DNA of 64,000 nt, taken from NCBI RefSeq assembly GCF_900141745.1, contig NZ_FSRM01000001.1, positions 1,302,001 through 1,366,000 of the forward strand. The letters run 5' to 3'. Origin of the DNA: Paraburkholderia phenazinium (GTDB lineage Bacteria; Pseudomonadota; Gammaproteobacteria; Burkholderiales; Burkholderiaceae). Shown here piece by piece: positions 36,368 through 45,455 of this stretch; the stretch's first letter is position 1, and each line of letters starts with the position of its first letter. The notes under the pieces are model-generated. The model searched no databases. It was given only the letters and a program-made list of their open reading frames with translations, and was not told where the DNA came from. Position numbers and translations under genes: made by a program.

Positions 36368-37720
36368 TCAGATGCTCTCGGGGGCTGCCGGCGCCGGTTC
36401 GCGGTTTGCCGCTTCGTCCAGCAATCGTGAGTACGCCTCGACAATCGCCCGCGCGAGTTTCACGCAGGTCAGCGGCGCCGAGCCTTCCGCCTTGTTGTTC
36501 ACGGCGATCAGCACCGGCTGCCCAGCAATCGCGTAGCGGGCGGCCAGTTCGGCCAGTGCTGTGCGGGTGGCCGGATCTTCGTCGACCAGACGGTCGAACG
36601 GATCGTACTTTGCCTTCGCCTGTTCGTATTTGAAGCCGCCGTGCAGACTCCAGCGCACGATTAGCGGACCGGTCGGCTCGCCGTCGAGCAACGCAAGCGC
36701 CGCTGCCTGGCGCAGCGGGTCGGGCATGCGCGCATGAATCCCTACGCAATATCGCACCCCGGTCGCTTTCAGCGTGCGGATGAAGCGCGGCGTCAGCAGG
36801 CATGCGTCGCGAATCTCGACCGCGTAGCGCGTGCCTTCGGGTAGAACCGGCAATGCTGAGAGAAACCCGGCGAGCTGCTCGATGAAGCCGGCGGGGTTCG
36901 CCAGCATCTGATCGGGTAATGGCGAGAACTGGAACACAAGCGCGCCGGCCTTCGCGCCGAGTCCGTCGAGGCAGGGCCGCACGAACTCGTCGATGGCCAG
37001 TTGCGCGTTCAGAAAGCACGGATTGAGCGAGACCGGTTCGCCGCGCTCGGCGCGCACGGTGGCATCGGTGACGAGCGCGGGCGCCTTGACGATGAAGCGG
37101 AAATGCTCCGGCACCTGCTGCGCGTAGCGCAGATAGTCAGTGACGGTAAGCGGCGCGTAAAACGAGCGGTCGATGCTCACCGTGCGCAGCAGCGGATGCA
37201 GGCTGTATGCGGTCAGGCCGTCGCGAGAGAGTTTGCTGTTGCTGTAGTCGTCGCCGTAGACGATGCCTTTCCAGCCAGGAAACGACCACGTGGATGTACC
37301 GAGATGGATCTGCGGGGGGAGCCCGGCGGCGATTTCGAGGACATCGGAAGAGGGTTCGGCGGCGATCACGTCGCGCGAGCGGCGTTTTTTGGGTGCCGTG
37401 GCGTCAGACGAGAGCGCCTCGTCCGTGTGGGGTTCCGTTTCAGCCCCGGATTCGGCATCAGCCTCGTCGGCTTCCGTCTCCTCTTCCCATAGCGAAGCGG
37501 CCAAAGAGGTTCGCGCTTGCCGCTGCCGGGTCGTGCCGGAAACGCCGTCCGGCGCAGCTTGGGGAGGAGCAGACGAAGAAGCGGGCATGCCCACCGGCAT
37601 GCCAAACAGATCCAGTTGCCCGGCATCCGCGTCCAGCGTGGCGGCGCCCTCACTGACCGCGTCCGTCCCCGCCTTCACCTGCGTCACCGACGCAAATTCG
37701 CTCGCTCCGCCCTCGTCCAT
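36368..37720 (-). CDS. DUF72 (YecE-like) protein with N-terminal QLDLF motif
   Basis: A 450-residue protein. The DUF72 TIM-barrel domain begins at about residue 136 (IHLGTSTWSFPGWKGIVYGD) and runs through FHFR-like HFRFIVKAPALVTDA, GALVFQFSP, YAVEIRDACLL and VRWSLHGGFKYEQAK to about residue 425. Residues 1-130 are an acidic, Ala/Ser/Thr-rich region that looks disordered. In it, residues 35-39 read QLDLF, a perfect match to the bacterial beta sliding-clamp-binding consensus QL[SD]LF. Activity of DUF72 proteins is unknown. The gene lies between a convergent msrA and the cfa gene on the same strand. Confidence 0.88.
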   Translation of the reverse strand: MDEGGASEFASVTQVKAGTDAVSEGAATLDADAGQLDLFGMPVGMPASSSAPPQAAPDGVSGTTRQRQARTSLAASLWEEETEADEADAESGAETEPHTDEALSSDATAPKKRRSRDVIAAEPSSDVLEIAAGLPPQIHLGTSTWSFPGWKGIVYGDDYSNSKLSRDGLTAYSLHPLLRTVSIDRSFYAPLTVTDYLRYAQQVPEHFRFIVKAPALVTDATVRAERGEPVSLNPCFLNAQLAIDEFVRPCLDGLGAKAGALVFQFSPLPDQMLANPAGFIEQLAGFLSALPVLPEGTRYAVEIRDACLLTPRFIRTLKATGVRYCVGIHARMPDPLRQAAALALLDGEPTGPLIVRWSLHGGFKYEQAKAKYDPFDRLVDEDPATRTALAELAARYAIAGQPVLIAVNNKAEGSAPLTCVKLARAIVEAYSRLLDEAANREPAPAAPESI

Positions 37721-37746
37721 CGATTCCTGATCTTCTCACTGTCAAG

Positions 37747-37796
37747 GGTTGCGCCGGAACGATCGCGCGGCTGATAGTGCTAGCTCCGGCGCAACC
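37747..37796. terminator. 12-bp inverted repeat between cfa and the DUF72 gene
   Basis: GGTTGCGCCGGA (37747-37758) and TCCGGCGCAACC (37785-37796) are perfect complements around 26 bases. It follows the cfa stop codon (37800, minus strand) immediately and probably ends or protects that transcript. No T-run is present. Confidence 0.5.
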
Positions 37797-37799
37797 GCA

Positions 37800-39023
37800 T
37801 CACAGCGGTTTGTCCTGCCTCTCGTACATGTACCGGCGCGACCACGGCAAGGTCTTCGCGCTGCGGCCAGCCTTGCGGCACACCACCTGGTAGATCGACA
37901 CGTCGTCGTTTTCGAACGCATACGCGCAGCCGGCCAGATACACCCGCCAGATGCGGAATTTTTCGTCGTCGACGAGCTTGCGTGCTTCTTCCGCATGGGT
38001 TTCGAAATTCTCCGCCCAGATATCGAGCGTGTGCGCATAGTGACGGCGCAGGCTTTCGACGTCAACTGCCTCGAGCCCGCCGCGCTGCATCGATTCGAGC
38101 GCGAGGCTGATGTGCGGCAGTTCGCCGTCGGGAAACACGTAGCGATCGATGAACTCACCGCCACCAAGCGCCGTTTCGCCGCTGTCCGAATCGCTCGACG
38201 TGATGCCGTGGTTCATTGCAATGCCGTCGTCCACCAGCAGATCGTGGATCTTCTGAAAGTAGCCCGGCAGATTTTTGCGGCCGACGTGTTCGAACATGCC
38301 CACGCTCGTGATGCGGTCGAACTGGCCTTCCACGTCGCGGTAGTCCTGCAGGCGGATCTCGATCCGGTCTTCAAGCCCGGCGGCTTTCACGCGTGCAGTA
38401 GCCAGATCGAACTGGTTCTGCGACAGCGTCACGCCCACGCACTTCGCTCCGAACTTCGAGGCGGCCCGCAGCACGAGCGCACCCCAGCCGCAGCCGATGT
38501 CGAGCAGACGCTGCCCTGGCTGCAACTGGATCTTGGTAAGGATGTGGTCGATCTTCTTGATCTGCGCAGCGGCGAGATCTTCATCGCCCTCTTCGAAGTA
38601 CGCACACGAGTACACCATGTTCTCGTCGAGCCACAGCTTGTAGAACTCGTTCGAGACATCGTAGTGGTACTGAATGGCTTTCTTGTCCGACGATTTCGAG
38701 TGATTGAAGTAGCGTCGCACCCGCGCCAGCTTGCTCGCACTGGTCACGGTGTTGCGTGCCAGCGAGTAGCCGATGTTGATGATGTCCGACAGCTTGCCTT
38801 CGATGTCGATCTTGCCCTTCACGTACGCCTCGCCCAGATTGTCGAGGCTCGGTTCGAGCAGGTAGGGCAACGCCGTTGCGCTCTTCACGTGCAAGGTGAC
38901 CTGGGGCGCGGCAAACTGCCCGAAGTCGTGTTGCTGGCCATCCCACAGAACAAGGCGTGCTGGCAGGTTCGCCCTGGTTTTTACGTCTTCAACCCACTGC
39001 GCCAGCTTCTTCTCCCAGAACAT
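37800..39023 (-). CDS. cfa: Cyclopropane-fatty-acyl-phospholipid synthase
   Basis: A 407-residue SAM-dependent methyltransferase. The N-terminal ~130 residues are the lipid-binding domain. HYDVSNEFYKLWLDENMVYSCAYF and LLDIGCGWGALVLRA are the catalytic/SAM-binding signatures, followed by SVGMFEHVGRKN. It adds a methylene from SAM across cis-double bonds of membrane phospholipids, giving acid and solvent resistance. ATG 39023 is followed by FWEKKLAQWV. It is a few bases longer than E. coli Cfa and probably transcribed alone. Confidence 0.94.
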   Translation of the reverse strand: MFWEKKLAQWVEDVKTRANLPARLVLWDGQQHDFGQFAAPQVTLHVKSATALPYLLEPSLDNLGEAYVKGKIDIEGKLSDIINIGYSLARNTVTSASKLARVRRYFNHSKSSDKKAIQYHYDVSNEFYKLWLDENMVYSCAYFEEGDEDLAAAQIKKIDHILTKIQLQPGQRLLDIGCGWGALVLRAASKFGAKCVGVTLSQNQFDLATARVKAAGLEDRIEIRLQDYRDVEGQFDRITSVGMFEHVGRKNLPGYFQKIHDLLVDDGIAMNHGITSSDSDSGETALGGGEFIDRYVFPDGELPHISLALESMQRGGLEAVDVESLRRHYAHTLDIWAENFETHAEEARKLVDDEKFRIWRVYLAGCAYAFENDDVSIYQVVCRKAGRSAKTLPWSRRYMYERQDKPL

Positions 39024-39167
39024 GTGATTTCTCCGTGTCCGATGAAATACAAAGCAAAGCTTTTCAGGTCGCTGCGTGCCTTGGCGTCACTCCCACACCG
39101 AATGGCCGCGCGATCCTGCCGGTGCACGCGCAGCTTGCAAGGCTAGCGCGCCGGCGTTGTTATAGGT

Positions 39168-39809
39168 TCAGGGCGATAGCCGGGCGATTTGCCAGTCGCC
39201 GTCTTGCACCGCACGTGTGTAGAGCAGCCGGTCGTGCAAACGCGACGGCCTGCCCTGCCAGAATTCTATGGCATCCGGAACCAGCCGGTAGCCGCCCCAG
39301 TGAGGTGGCCGCGGCGGTTGATCGCCGTACTTCGCGCTAATTTCTTTCTCACGCGCTTCGAGCACCGCGCGGCTTTCAATTACCTGACTTTGATCCGATG
39401 CCCATGCGCCAATCCGCGAACCGAGCGGGCGCGATTGGAAGTACTGATCGCTTTCGGCGGGACTTGTCTTTACGACGTTGCCCTCGATGCGCACCTGGCG
39501 CTCGAGTTCGATCCAGTAGAACAGCAGGCTCGCATGCGGATTGTCCGCGATTTCGCGGCCTTTACGGCTGTCGTAGTTGGTGAAGAACACAAAGCCGCGC
39601 TCATCGACGCCCTTGATCAGCACAATTCGGGCCGAAGGCCGGCCGCGCGAATCGACCGTGGCGAGCGTCATCGTATTTGGTTCGGGCAACTGGGCATCGA
39701 GCGCCTGTGCGAACCATGCTTCGAACTGGCGAAACGGGTTGTGGTCGACATCGCCGACGTCCATTGAACCTAGCGAATAATTTTTCCGAAGTTCGGCGAG
39801 TGAGGTCAT
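39168..39809 (-). CDS. pdxH: Pyridoxamine 5'-phosphate oxidase
   Basis: A 213-residue FMN enzyme. Typical segments: [27 protein letters not shown] at the N-terminus, [25 protein letters not shown] for FMN binding, [17 protein letters not shown], and [26 protein letters not shown] near the C-terminus with PLP-contact residues. It makes pyridoxal 5'-phosphate from pyridoxine or pyridoxamine 5'-phosphate. The C-terminus ends in WQIARLSP, as in close relatives. It is divergent from the tcdA gene, with about 200 bases between. Confidence 0.96.
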   Translation of the reverse strand: MTSLAELRKNYSLGSMDVGDVDHNPFRQFEAWFAQALDAQLPEPNTMTLATVDSRGRPSARIVLIKGVDERGFVFFTNYDSRKGREIADNPHASLLFYWIELERQVRIEGNVVKTSPAESDQYFQSRPLGSRIGAWASDQSQVIESRAVLEAREKEISAKYGDQPPRPPHWGGYRLVPDAIEFWQGRPSRLHDRLLYTRAVQDGDWQIARLSP

Positions 39810-40007
39810 GTTCTTATGCGAACGCTACAGTTCATCCAGTATAGCCAGGGAACAACTTTTCTGCGTGCGCGGTGACAACCTGTGCAGGCGCTAAAGCCAC
39901 GGTTAGCGCAGGGCTGCAGCGTTCATGGCCACGTGATCAGGCAAAATAGCGGATTGGCACATGCGCGCGATTCGCTTCTGTGTTTCCCCGCTTCTTTGTC
40001 CGCCTCC

Positions 40008-40901
40008 ATGTCCGTTTTCGACGAGCCCCCGACCATGTCCACGCCTGGCACTGCCGCGCCTTCCGATCTTACTACCAGCCCCGGCGGCTTTGAAGCCGCC
40101 GACCACGCGCGGCGTTTTGGCGGCATCGCCCGGCTGTACGGCGCGCCGGCACTGGCGGCGTTCGAGCGTGCGAGCGTCGCGGTGATCGGGATTGGCGGCG
40201 TCGGCTCGTGGGTGGCCGAGGCGCTGGCGCGCAGCGCGGTGGGCTCGCTGACGCTGATCGATCTGGATAACGTGGCGGAGAGCAACACCAACCGGCAGAT
40301 TCACGCGCTCGACGGCAACTACGGCAAGCCGAAAGTCGACGCCATGGCTGAGCGGATTGCGCAGATCAATCCGCTATGCGACGTGCGTCTCGTTGAGGAC
40401 TTCATCGAGCCGGATAATTTTGCGGCGCTGCTGGGCGGCGGTTTCGATTACGTGATCGATGCAATCGACAGCGTGCGTACCAAAACCGCGTTGATCGCAT
40501 GGTGCGTCGAACAGGGGCAGCCGCTGATCACGGTGGGCGGCGCCGGCGGCCAGCTCGATCCGACGCGCATCCGCATCGACGATCTGGCGCTGACGATTCA
40601 GGACCCGCTGCTCTCGAAGGTGCGCGCGCAATTACGCAAACAGCATGGGTTCCCGCGCGGGCCGAAGGCGAAGTTCAAGGTGAGCGCGGTGTATTCGGAC
40701 GAGCCGCTGATCTACCCGGAAGCGGCGGTCTGCGATATCGATGAGGTCGCCGAGCACGTTACAACCTCGCCAGGTTATGCCGGGCCGGTCGGGTTGAACT
40801 GTGCGGGGTTTGGTTCGAGCGTGTGTGTGACGGCGAGCTTCGGTTTCGCCGCCGCAGCCCATGTGCTGCGCGCGTTAGGGCAGCGGGCGGCGGCGGCTTA
40901 G
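40008..40901 (+). CDS. tcdA: tRNA threonylcarbamoyladenosine dehydratase (TcdA/CsdL)
   Basis: A 297-residue ThiF/E1-like enzyme. The start is uncertain: ATG 40008 (MSVFDEPP) is chosen, with a second ATG nine codons later, and no clear ribosome site separates them. The nucleotide-binding loop is AVIGIGGVGSWVAEALARS, followed by LIDLDNVAESNTNRQ and VIDAIDSVRTK. It uses ATP to cyclise t6A37 of tRNAs to ct6A. The C-terminal half includes the sulfur-acceptor-related region around YPEAAVCD. It ends 40 bases from a convergent thioredoxin gene. Confidence 0.93.
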   Translation: MSVFDEPPTMSTPGTAAPSDLTTSPGGFEAADHARRFGGIARLYGAPALAAFERASVAVIGIGGVGSWVAEALARSAVGSLTLIDLDNVAESNTNRQIHALDGNYGKPKVDAMAERIAQINPLCDVRLVEDFIEPDNFAALLGGGFDYVIDAIDSVRTKTALIAWCVEQGQPLITVGGAGGQLDPTRIRIDDLALTIQDPLLSKVRAQLRKQHGFPRGPKAKFKVSAVYSDEPLIYPEAAVCDIDEVAEHVTTSPGYAGPVGLNCAGFGSSVCVTASFGFAAAAHVLRALGQRAAAA

Positions 40902-40941
40902 CGCCTTTAGGTTGCCTCGCGGCTCAAAGGTTCTCCGCTCC

Positions 40942-41790
40942 TCAGAACAACGCCGCGCTGAGCTTGCGCCGCCACTGCGAGACGATTTCCGGCTGGTGTG
41001 CGGCCAGATCGAACACCGACAGCATGGTCTTGCGGCCAATATCGTCGCGGAACGTGCGGTCGCGCTGCACGATAGCGAGCAGATGCTCAAGCGCGCCAGC
41101 ATAGTTACGCCGGGCAATCAGCGCGCTAGCGAGGTCGAAGCGTGCTTCGAGATCGCCAGGCTCGGCGGCCACACGCGCTTCCAGCGCGTCGGTGGGCGGC
41201 AGGTCGGCCGCGGCATCGACCGCGTCGAGGCGCGTCTTGATCGCGTTGAAGCGCGCATCGATACCCTGGGTGGTCTTTGGCGACAGCAGATCGACTTCGT
41301 TGCGGGCCTCGTCGATGCGGTTGTCTTCCAGCAGCAGCTCGATCAGATCGAGGCGGGCGTCGTCATAGCCTGGATCGTAGGCAAGCGCTTCCTTGAGTGC
41401 GTCGTATGCATCTTCGCGATGGCCTTCGGCGAGAGCGGCCTGCGCTTCGGCGCGTGCGGCGTCGGCGCCCTGCGGCACCAGCCGGTCCAGAAACGCGCGC
41501 AACTGACCTTCCGGCAGCACGCCGACGAACTGGTCGACGGGACGGCCGTCAGCAAACGCCATCACGTGCGGGATGCTGCGCACTTGGAAGTGCGCTGCCA
41601 GTTCCTGATTCTCGTCGACGTTCACCTTCACCAGGCGCCATTTGCCGGCATACTCGGTTTCGAGTTTTTCCAGCATCGGCCCGAGCGTCTTGCACGGGCC
41701 GCACCACGGCGCCCAGAAGTCGACCAGCACGGGGGCAAGCGTCGAGGCGGCGATAACGTCTTTTTCGAAAGTGGCCAGACTTGTTTCCAT
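40942..41790 (-). CDS. cnoX: CnoX/YbbN-type thioredoxin with TPR tail
   Basis: A 282-residue protein starting at 41790. Residues 1-110 are a thioredoxin domain with active-site Cys30 and Cys33 in WAPWCGPCK. The remaining ~170 residues are TPR-like helical repeats ending in the tetratricopeptide_20 type (RNYAGALEHLLAIVQRDRTFRDD). This is the CnoX/YbbN layout, which combines holdase and redox functions and hands substrates to GroEL or DnaK. Unlike E. coli CnoX, whose motif is SXXC-like, the full CGPC is retained, so redox activity is likely. Confidence 0.92.
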   Translation of the reverse strand: METSLATFEKDVIAASTLAPVLVDFWAPWCGPCKTLGPMLEKLETEYAGKWRLVKVNVDENQELAAHFQVRSIPHVMAFADGRPVDQFVGVLPEGQLRAFLDRLVPQGADAARAEAQAALAEGHREDAYDALKEALAYDPGYDDARLDLIELLLEDNRIDEARNEVDLLSPKTTQGIDARFNAIKTRLDAVDAAADLPPTDALEARVAAEPGDLEARFDLASALIARRNYAGALEHLLAIVQRDRTFRDDIGRKTMLSVFDLAAHQPEIVSQWRRKLSAALF

Positions 41791-41947
41791 TGCATCCTCG
41801 TCGGTATAACGGTTCGTCCCGCTAGATGGGGGCGAATGCGGTGGGTTCAATGCGCAGGGGCTGGGTTCACGGCAGGGGCGGAATTGGGTGTCTCCGTGGA
41901 CACCGGCGCGTTGCCACTCTGCTACGCGGCTGCACCGCCCGAAGCAC

Positions 41948-42829
41948 TCAGTGCGCTTTCCGCTCGGGCAGCGGAATCCACTCCGTTTCGCCGGGCACCT
42001 TGCCCATTTCCTGATTCGTCCACGCGAGCTTGGCCTGCTCGATTTTCTCGCGCGAACTGGCGACGAAATTCCATTCGATGAAGCGTTCCCCGTCCAGCTT
42101 GTCGCCGCCGAGCACCATCACGGTGGCGCCGTTGCTACTGGCGAGCGTGACCGTTTCATCGAGCGCCAGCACTGCCATCGTGCCGACTTCGAGCGGCGTC
42201 CCGTCGATCTCCAGATCGCCTTCCACCAGATAGACGCCGCGTTCCTCGTGTTCCGGTTCCAGCGCGAACGCGCTGCCGGGCGTGAAATGCGCGGCCACGT
42301 AAAGCGTGCCCGAGAAGGTCGTGACCGGCGCGGTCTGGCCGAACGCCGTGCCGGCGATCACGCGCAGCGTGACGCCGTTGCGTTCGATCTCGGGCAGCGT
42401 GGCAGCGGCGTGATGCTCGAAGGACGGCTCGGTATCTTCGTGATCCAGCGGCAGCGCGACCCAGGTCTGGATGCCGTGCATGGCGAGGCCACTCGCGCGG
42501 TCTTCGTTGGGTGTGCGTTCCGAATGGACGATGCCGCGGCCGGCGGTCATCCAGTTGACGTCGCCAGGGACGATTTTCTGCTCCGAGCCGATGCTGTCGC
42601 GATGCATGATCGCGCCTTCGAACAGATACGTGACCGTGGCGAGGCCGATATGCGGATGCGGCCGCACGTCGAGGCCGACGCCGGGTTCGAGCACGGCGGG
42701 GCCCATGTGATCGAAGAAGATGAACGGCCCGATCAGGCGCGCGGCCAGCGCCGGCAGCACGCGACGCACGCTCAGGCTGCCTACGTCTCGCAGATGGGGC
42801 TTGAGGACTGCTTTGATCGAGGAGGACAT
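41948..42829 (-). CDS. Pirin-family protein
   Basis: A 293-residue bicupin starting at ATG 42829 (MSSSIKAVLKP); a GTG two codons earlier is possible. Pirin metal ligands are in DVRPHPHIGLATVTYLFEG and IVHSERTP (His/His/His/Glu pattern). The C-terminal cupin contains FEHHAAATLPEIE and MAVLALDETVT. Pirins may act as quercetinases or metabolic regulators. The natural role is unclear. It is divergent from an EamA transporter gene with a gap of 129 bases. Confidence 0.88.
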   Translation of the reverse strand: MSSSIKAVLKPHLRDVGSLSVRRVLPALAARLIGPFIFFDHMGPAVLEPGVGLDVRPHPHIGLATVTYLFEGAIMHRDSIGSEQKIVPGDVNWMTAGRGIVHSERTPNEDRASGLAMHGIQTWVALPLDHEDTEPSFEHHAAATLPEIERNGVTLRVIAGTAFGQTAPVTTFSGTLYVAAHFTPGSAFALEPEHEERGVYLVEGDLEIDGTPLEVGTMAVLALDETVTLASSNGATVMVLGGDKLDGERFIEWNFVASSREKIEQAKLAWTNQEMGKVPGETEWIPLPERKAH

Positions 42830-42958
42830 GGTCACGCTCGTTGGGGAGGATTGGGGTCATTCTACTGGTGTGCGGGGGAGGATGTTGTTTGGCGGCTTTC
42901 GACGAAGCGAGGTTGCTCCGCTAAACTCTCTCTTCCGACAAAACCAAAGGAGACGGCC

Positions 42959-43840
42959 ATGGCGCCGAAGGATTTGTTGCTGGCGCTAGTGGTGGTGATC
43001 GCGTGGGGCATTAACTTTGTCGTGATCAAAGTGGGCCTGCACGGCGTGCCGCCGATGTTGCTCGGCGCGCTACGCTTCACGCTCGCCGCGGTTCCCGCCG
43101 TATTTTTCGTCAGGCGCCCGCAGATGCCGTGGCGCTGGCTGCTTGCCTACGGCGCGACCATCTCGTTCGGCCAGTTTGCGTTTCTCTTTTCCGCCATGTA
43201 CGTCGGCATGCCCGCCGGGCTGGCGTCGTTGGTGCTTCAGGCGCAGGCCTTCTTCACGCTGATCTTCGCCGGGCTGTTTCTGCATGAGCGCTTTCGCGTG
43301 CCGAACGTCATCGGGCTGGCGATCGCTTCCGGCGGACTTGCTGTGATCGGCATGCAGGGCGGTCACGCTATGACGCTAGCCGGCTTCGTGCTCACGTTGT
43401 GTGCGGCAGGGTCGTGGGCGCTGGGCAACATCGTCACCAAGAAGGTCGGCAAGGTTGACCTCGTGGGGCTGGTGGTCTGGGGCAGCCTGATTCCGCCGCT
43501 GCCGTTTCTCGCGCTTTCCTACGCCTTCGAAGGTCCGCAGCGGATCGCCGCTGCGCTGTCGGGTATCGGTGCGACCTCGATCTTTGCCGTGGTGTATCTC
43601 GCCTTTATTGCGACGCTGTTGGGATACGGTTTGTGGAGCCGACTGCTCTCACGCTATCCAGCGAGCCAGGTGGCGCCGTTTTCGCTGCTCGTGCCGATTG
43701 TGGGTCTGGCATCCGCCTCGGTGTTTCTGGACGAGCATTTGACGACGCCGCAGATTGCCGGCGCCGCTCTCGTGATGGTGGGTCTTGTGGTGAATGTGTT
43801 CGGCGGGTGGTTCGTGCGGCGCTTCGCGCCGGCACGTTAG
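42959..43840 (+). CDS. EamA/DMT-family transporter
   Basis: A 293-residue inner-membrane protein with ten predicted helices and two EamA repeats. It starts at ATG 42959 after AAAGGAG; the much longer in-frame ORF is rejected since it would run antisense through the pirin gene. The first repeat starts LLLALVVVIAWGINFVVIKVG; the second has AGSWALGNIVTKKVG. Length and pattern match the YdcZ/RhaT-like amino-acid or metabolite exporters (EamA). Substrate cannot be told from sequence. Confidence 0.92.
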   Translation: MAPKDLLLALVVVIAWGINFVVIKVGLHGVPPMLLGALRFTLAAVPAVFFVRRPQMPWRWLLAYGATISFGQFAFLFSAMYVGMPAGLASLVLQAQAFFTLIFAGLFLHERFRVPNVIGLAIASGGLAVIGMQGGHAMTLAGFVLTLCAAGSWALGNIVTKKVGKVDLVGLVVWGSLIPPLPFLALSYAFEGPQRIAAALSGIGATSIFAVVYLAFIATLLGYGLWSRLLSRYPASQVAPFSLLVPIVGLASASVFLDEHLTTPQIAGAALVMVGLVVNVFGGWFVRRFAPAR

Positions 43841-43847
43841 TTCGCGC

Positions 43848-43914
43848 GGCGAAAAACCGCGATGGCAGACCGCCTCAAGCGCCTCAAGCGCCTCAAGTCA
43901 TGCGGTTTTTCGCC
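43848..43914. repeat. Inverted repeat flanking three 9-bp tandem repeats
   Basis: GGCGAAAAACCGC (43848-43860) and GCGGTTTTTCGCC (43902-43914) are perfect 13-bp complements. Between them, CGCCTCAAG is repeated three times exactly (43871-43897). The right part lies inside the last codons of amiC (stop 43893-43895). The structure sits at the convergent EamA/amiC junction and may act as a terminator for both. Confidence 0.8.
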
Positions 43915-45455
43915 AGCGGAGGATTCGCCGCGAAATACCGCTTGATGCCCTTCATGATGGCCGTAGCCATCTGATCGCGATAGGCGTCGTCGTTCAGGCG
44001 CTTCTCTTCGTCCGGGTTGCTGATGAAGGCGGTCTCGACGAGGATCGAGGGAATGTCCGGCGCCTTCAGCACGGCAAACCCGGCCTGTTCGACGGAACCC
44101 TTGTGCAGCTTGTTGATATCGCCGATCTCGTTCAGCACGAAGTTGCCATAGCGCATCGAATCGCGGATCTGCGCCGTGGTCGACATATCGAACAACGCGC
44201 GATTGACCGCCGCGTCATCCGATTTGATGTTGATCCCGCCGATCTGGTCCGACGAGTTTTCCTTGTCCGCCATCCAGCGCGCCGCGGCGCTCGATGCACC
44301 GTGCTCGGATAGCGCGAACACCGACGAGCCGCGTGCTTCCGGCGTGGTGAACGCGTCTGCGTGAATCGACACGAACAGATCCGCGCCGACACGCCGCGCT
44401 TTCTGCACGCGCACGTTGAGCGGCACGAAGAAGTCGTCGTCGCGGGTCATCATCGAGCGCATGTTGGGCTGCGCATCGATCTTCGCGCGTAGTTTCTTCG
44501 CGACGTCGAGTGCGATGTGCTTTTCATATGTGCCCGCGCTGCCGATCGCGCCCGGATCTTCACCGCCATGGCCCGGATCGATCGCCACGGTCAACAGACG
44601 CACCGTGTTGTTCTTGCCTGACTTCGGCGTGGTGAAGGCGTAGGTGTCGTCGGGGCCGTTGCCGTTGTTGCCGCTGTTGTTGCCGGCAAGCGCGCCAGGC
44701 GGGGTGAGCGGCTTGCCGGGCAACGGCGCTTGCGCCAGGGTGTGCGGTGCGGGCACCGGAACGGGAGCTGGCGTCGTGTGAGCCAGCGGATGAGGCACAT
44801 CCGGCGCGTGGTCGTCGTTCTGTGCGTAGCGGTCGAAGAACGCCTCGCTGTTGTCCGCGGTGGGCGGCGTCGTGCCGGGGCCGCTCAAGGTGGTCGGCGG
44901 CGCGGCATTTTCATCGAGGCGTTGCTGCTTGCGCTCGCTTTGCGCGAGCAGGTCCATCATCGGATCCGGCGCGACGGCCGGATACAGGTCAAACACCAGC
45001 CGGTATTTATAGGAGCCGACCGGCGGCAACGTGAACACCTGCGGCTTCACCGAACCCTTCAGATCGAACACCATCCGCACCACATGTGGCAGATATTGCC
45101 CGACGCGCACAGCCTGAATCTGCGGATCGTTCGGTGTGATCTTCGAAACCAGATCTTTGAGCTCCTGGTCGAGATCGAGGCCGTTCAGATCCACCACCAG
45201 CCGGTCCGGGGTCTGCAGCAATTGCTGGGTGTTCTGCAGCGGCTGATCGGATTCGATCGTCACGCGCGTGTAGTCGCGGGCCGGCCAGACCCGCACGCCG
45301 AGCACCGAACTCGCCCACGCGAGGCGCGGCGCGACGAGACCGAGCACGAGCGTCGAGGCGCCGGCGCGCAGAATCTGCCGGCGCCGCCAGTTATGCGAGG
45401 CGGTGGCGGTGGATTCGATGGAGCGAAATGGCTTGATTAACATCTTTCTAGACAT
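43893..45455 (-). CDS. amiC: N-acetylmuramoyl-L-alanine amidase, Tat-exported (AmiC-like)
   Basis: A 520-residue protein starting at 45455 (MSRKMLIKPFRS). A twin-arginine signal, WRRRQILRAGAS and hydrophobic residues up to AWASS, is present, as in E. coli AmiC. An AMIN domain (residues about 50-155) targets it to septal peptidoglycan or the outer membrane. A Pro/Asn-rich linker follows. The amidase_3 catalytic domain holds the zinc ligands: His in IDPGHGGEDPGA, Glu in YEKHIALDV and His in FVSIHADAF, plus the general-base Glu in VETAFISN. It splits daughter cells. Its start overlaps tsaE by 19 bases. Confidence 0.95.
   Translation of the reverse strand: MSRKMLIKPFRSIESTATASHNWRRRQILRAGASTLVLGLVAPRLAWASSVLGVRVWPARDYTRVTIESDQPLQNTQQLLQTPDRLVVDLNGLDLDQELKDLVSKITPNDPQIQAVRVGQYLPHVVRMVFDLKGSVKPQVFTLPPVGSYKYRLVFDLYPAVAPDPMMDLLAQSERKQQRLDENAAPPTTLSGPGTTPPTADNSEAFFDRYAQNDDHAPDVPHPLAHTTPAPVPVPAPHTLAQAPLPGKPLTPPGALAGNNSGNNGNGPDDTYAFTTPKSGKNNTVRLLTVAIDPGHGGEDPGAIGSAGTYEKHIALDVAKKLRAKIDAQPNMRSMMTRDDDFFVPLNVRVQKARRVGADLFVSIHADAFTTPEARGSSVFALSEHGASSAAARWMADKENSSDQIGGINIKSDDAAVNRALFDMSTTAQIRDSMRYGNFVLNEIGDINKLHKGSVEQAGFAVLKAPDIPSILVETAFISNPDEEKRLNDDAYRDQMATAIMKGIKRYFAANPPLAKNRMT

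Noticed and set aside
41888..42958. Extension of the EamA transporter frame to 650 codons
   Set aside because: It runs antisense through the whole pirin gene; the transporter fold begins at ATG 42959, after AAAGGAG.
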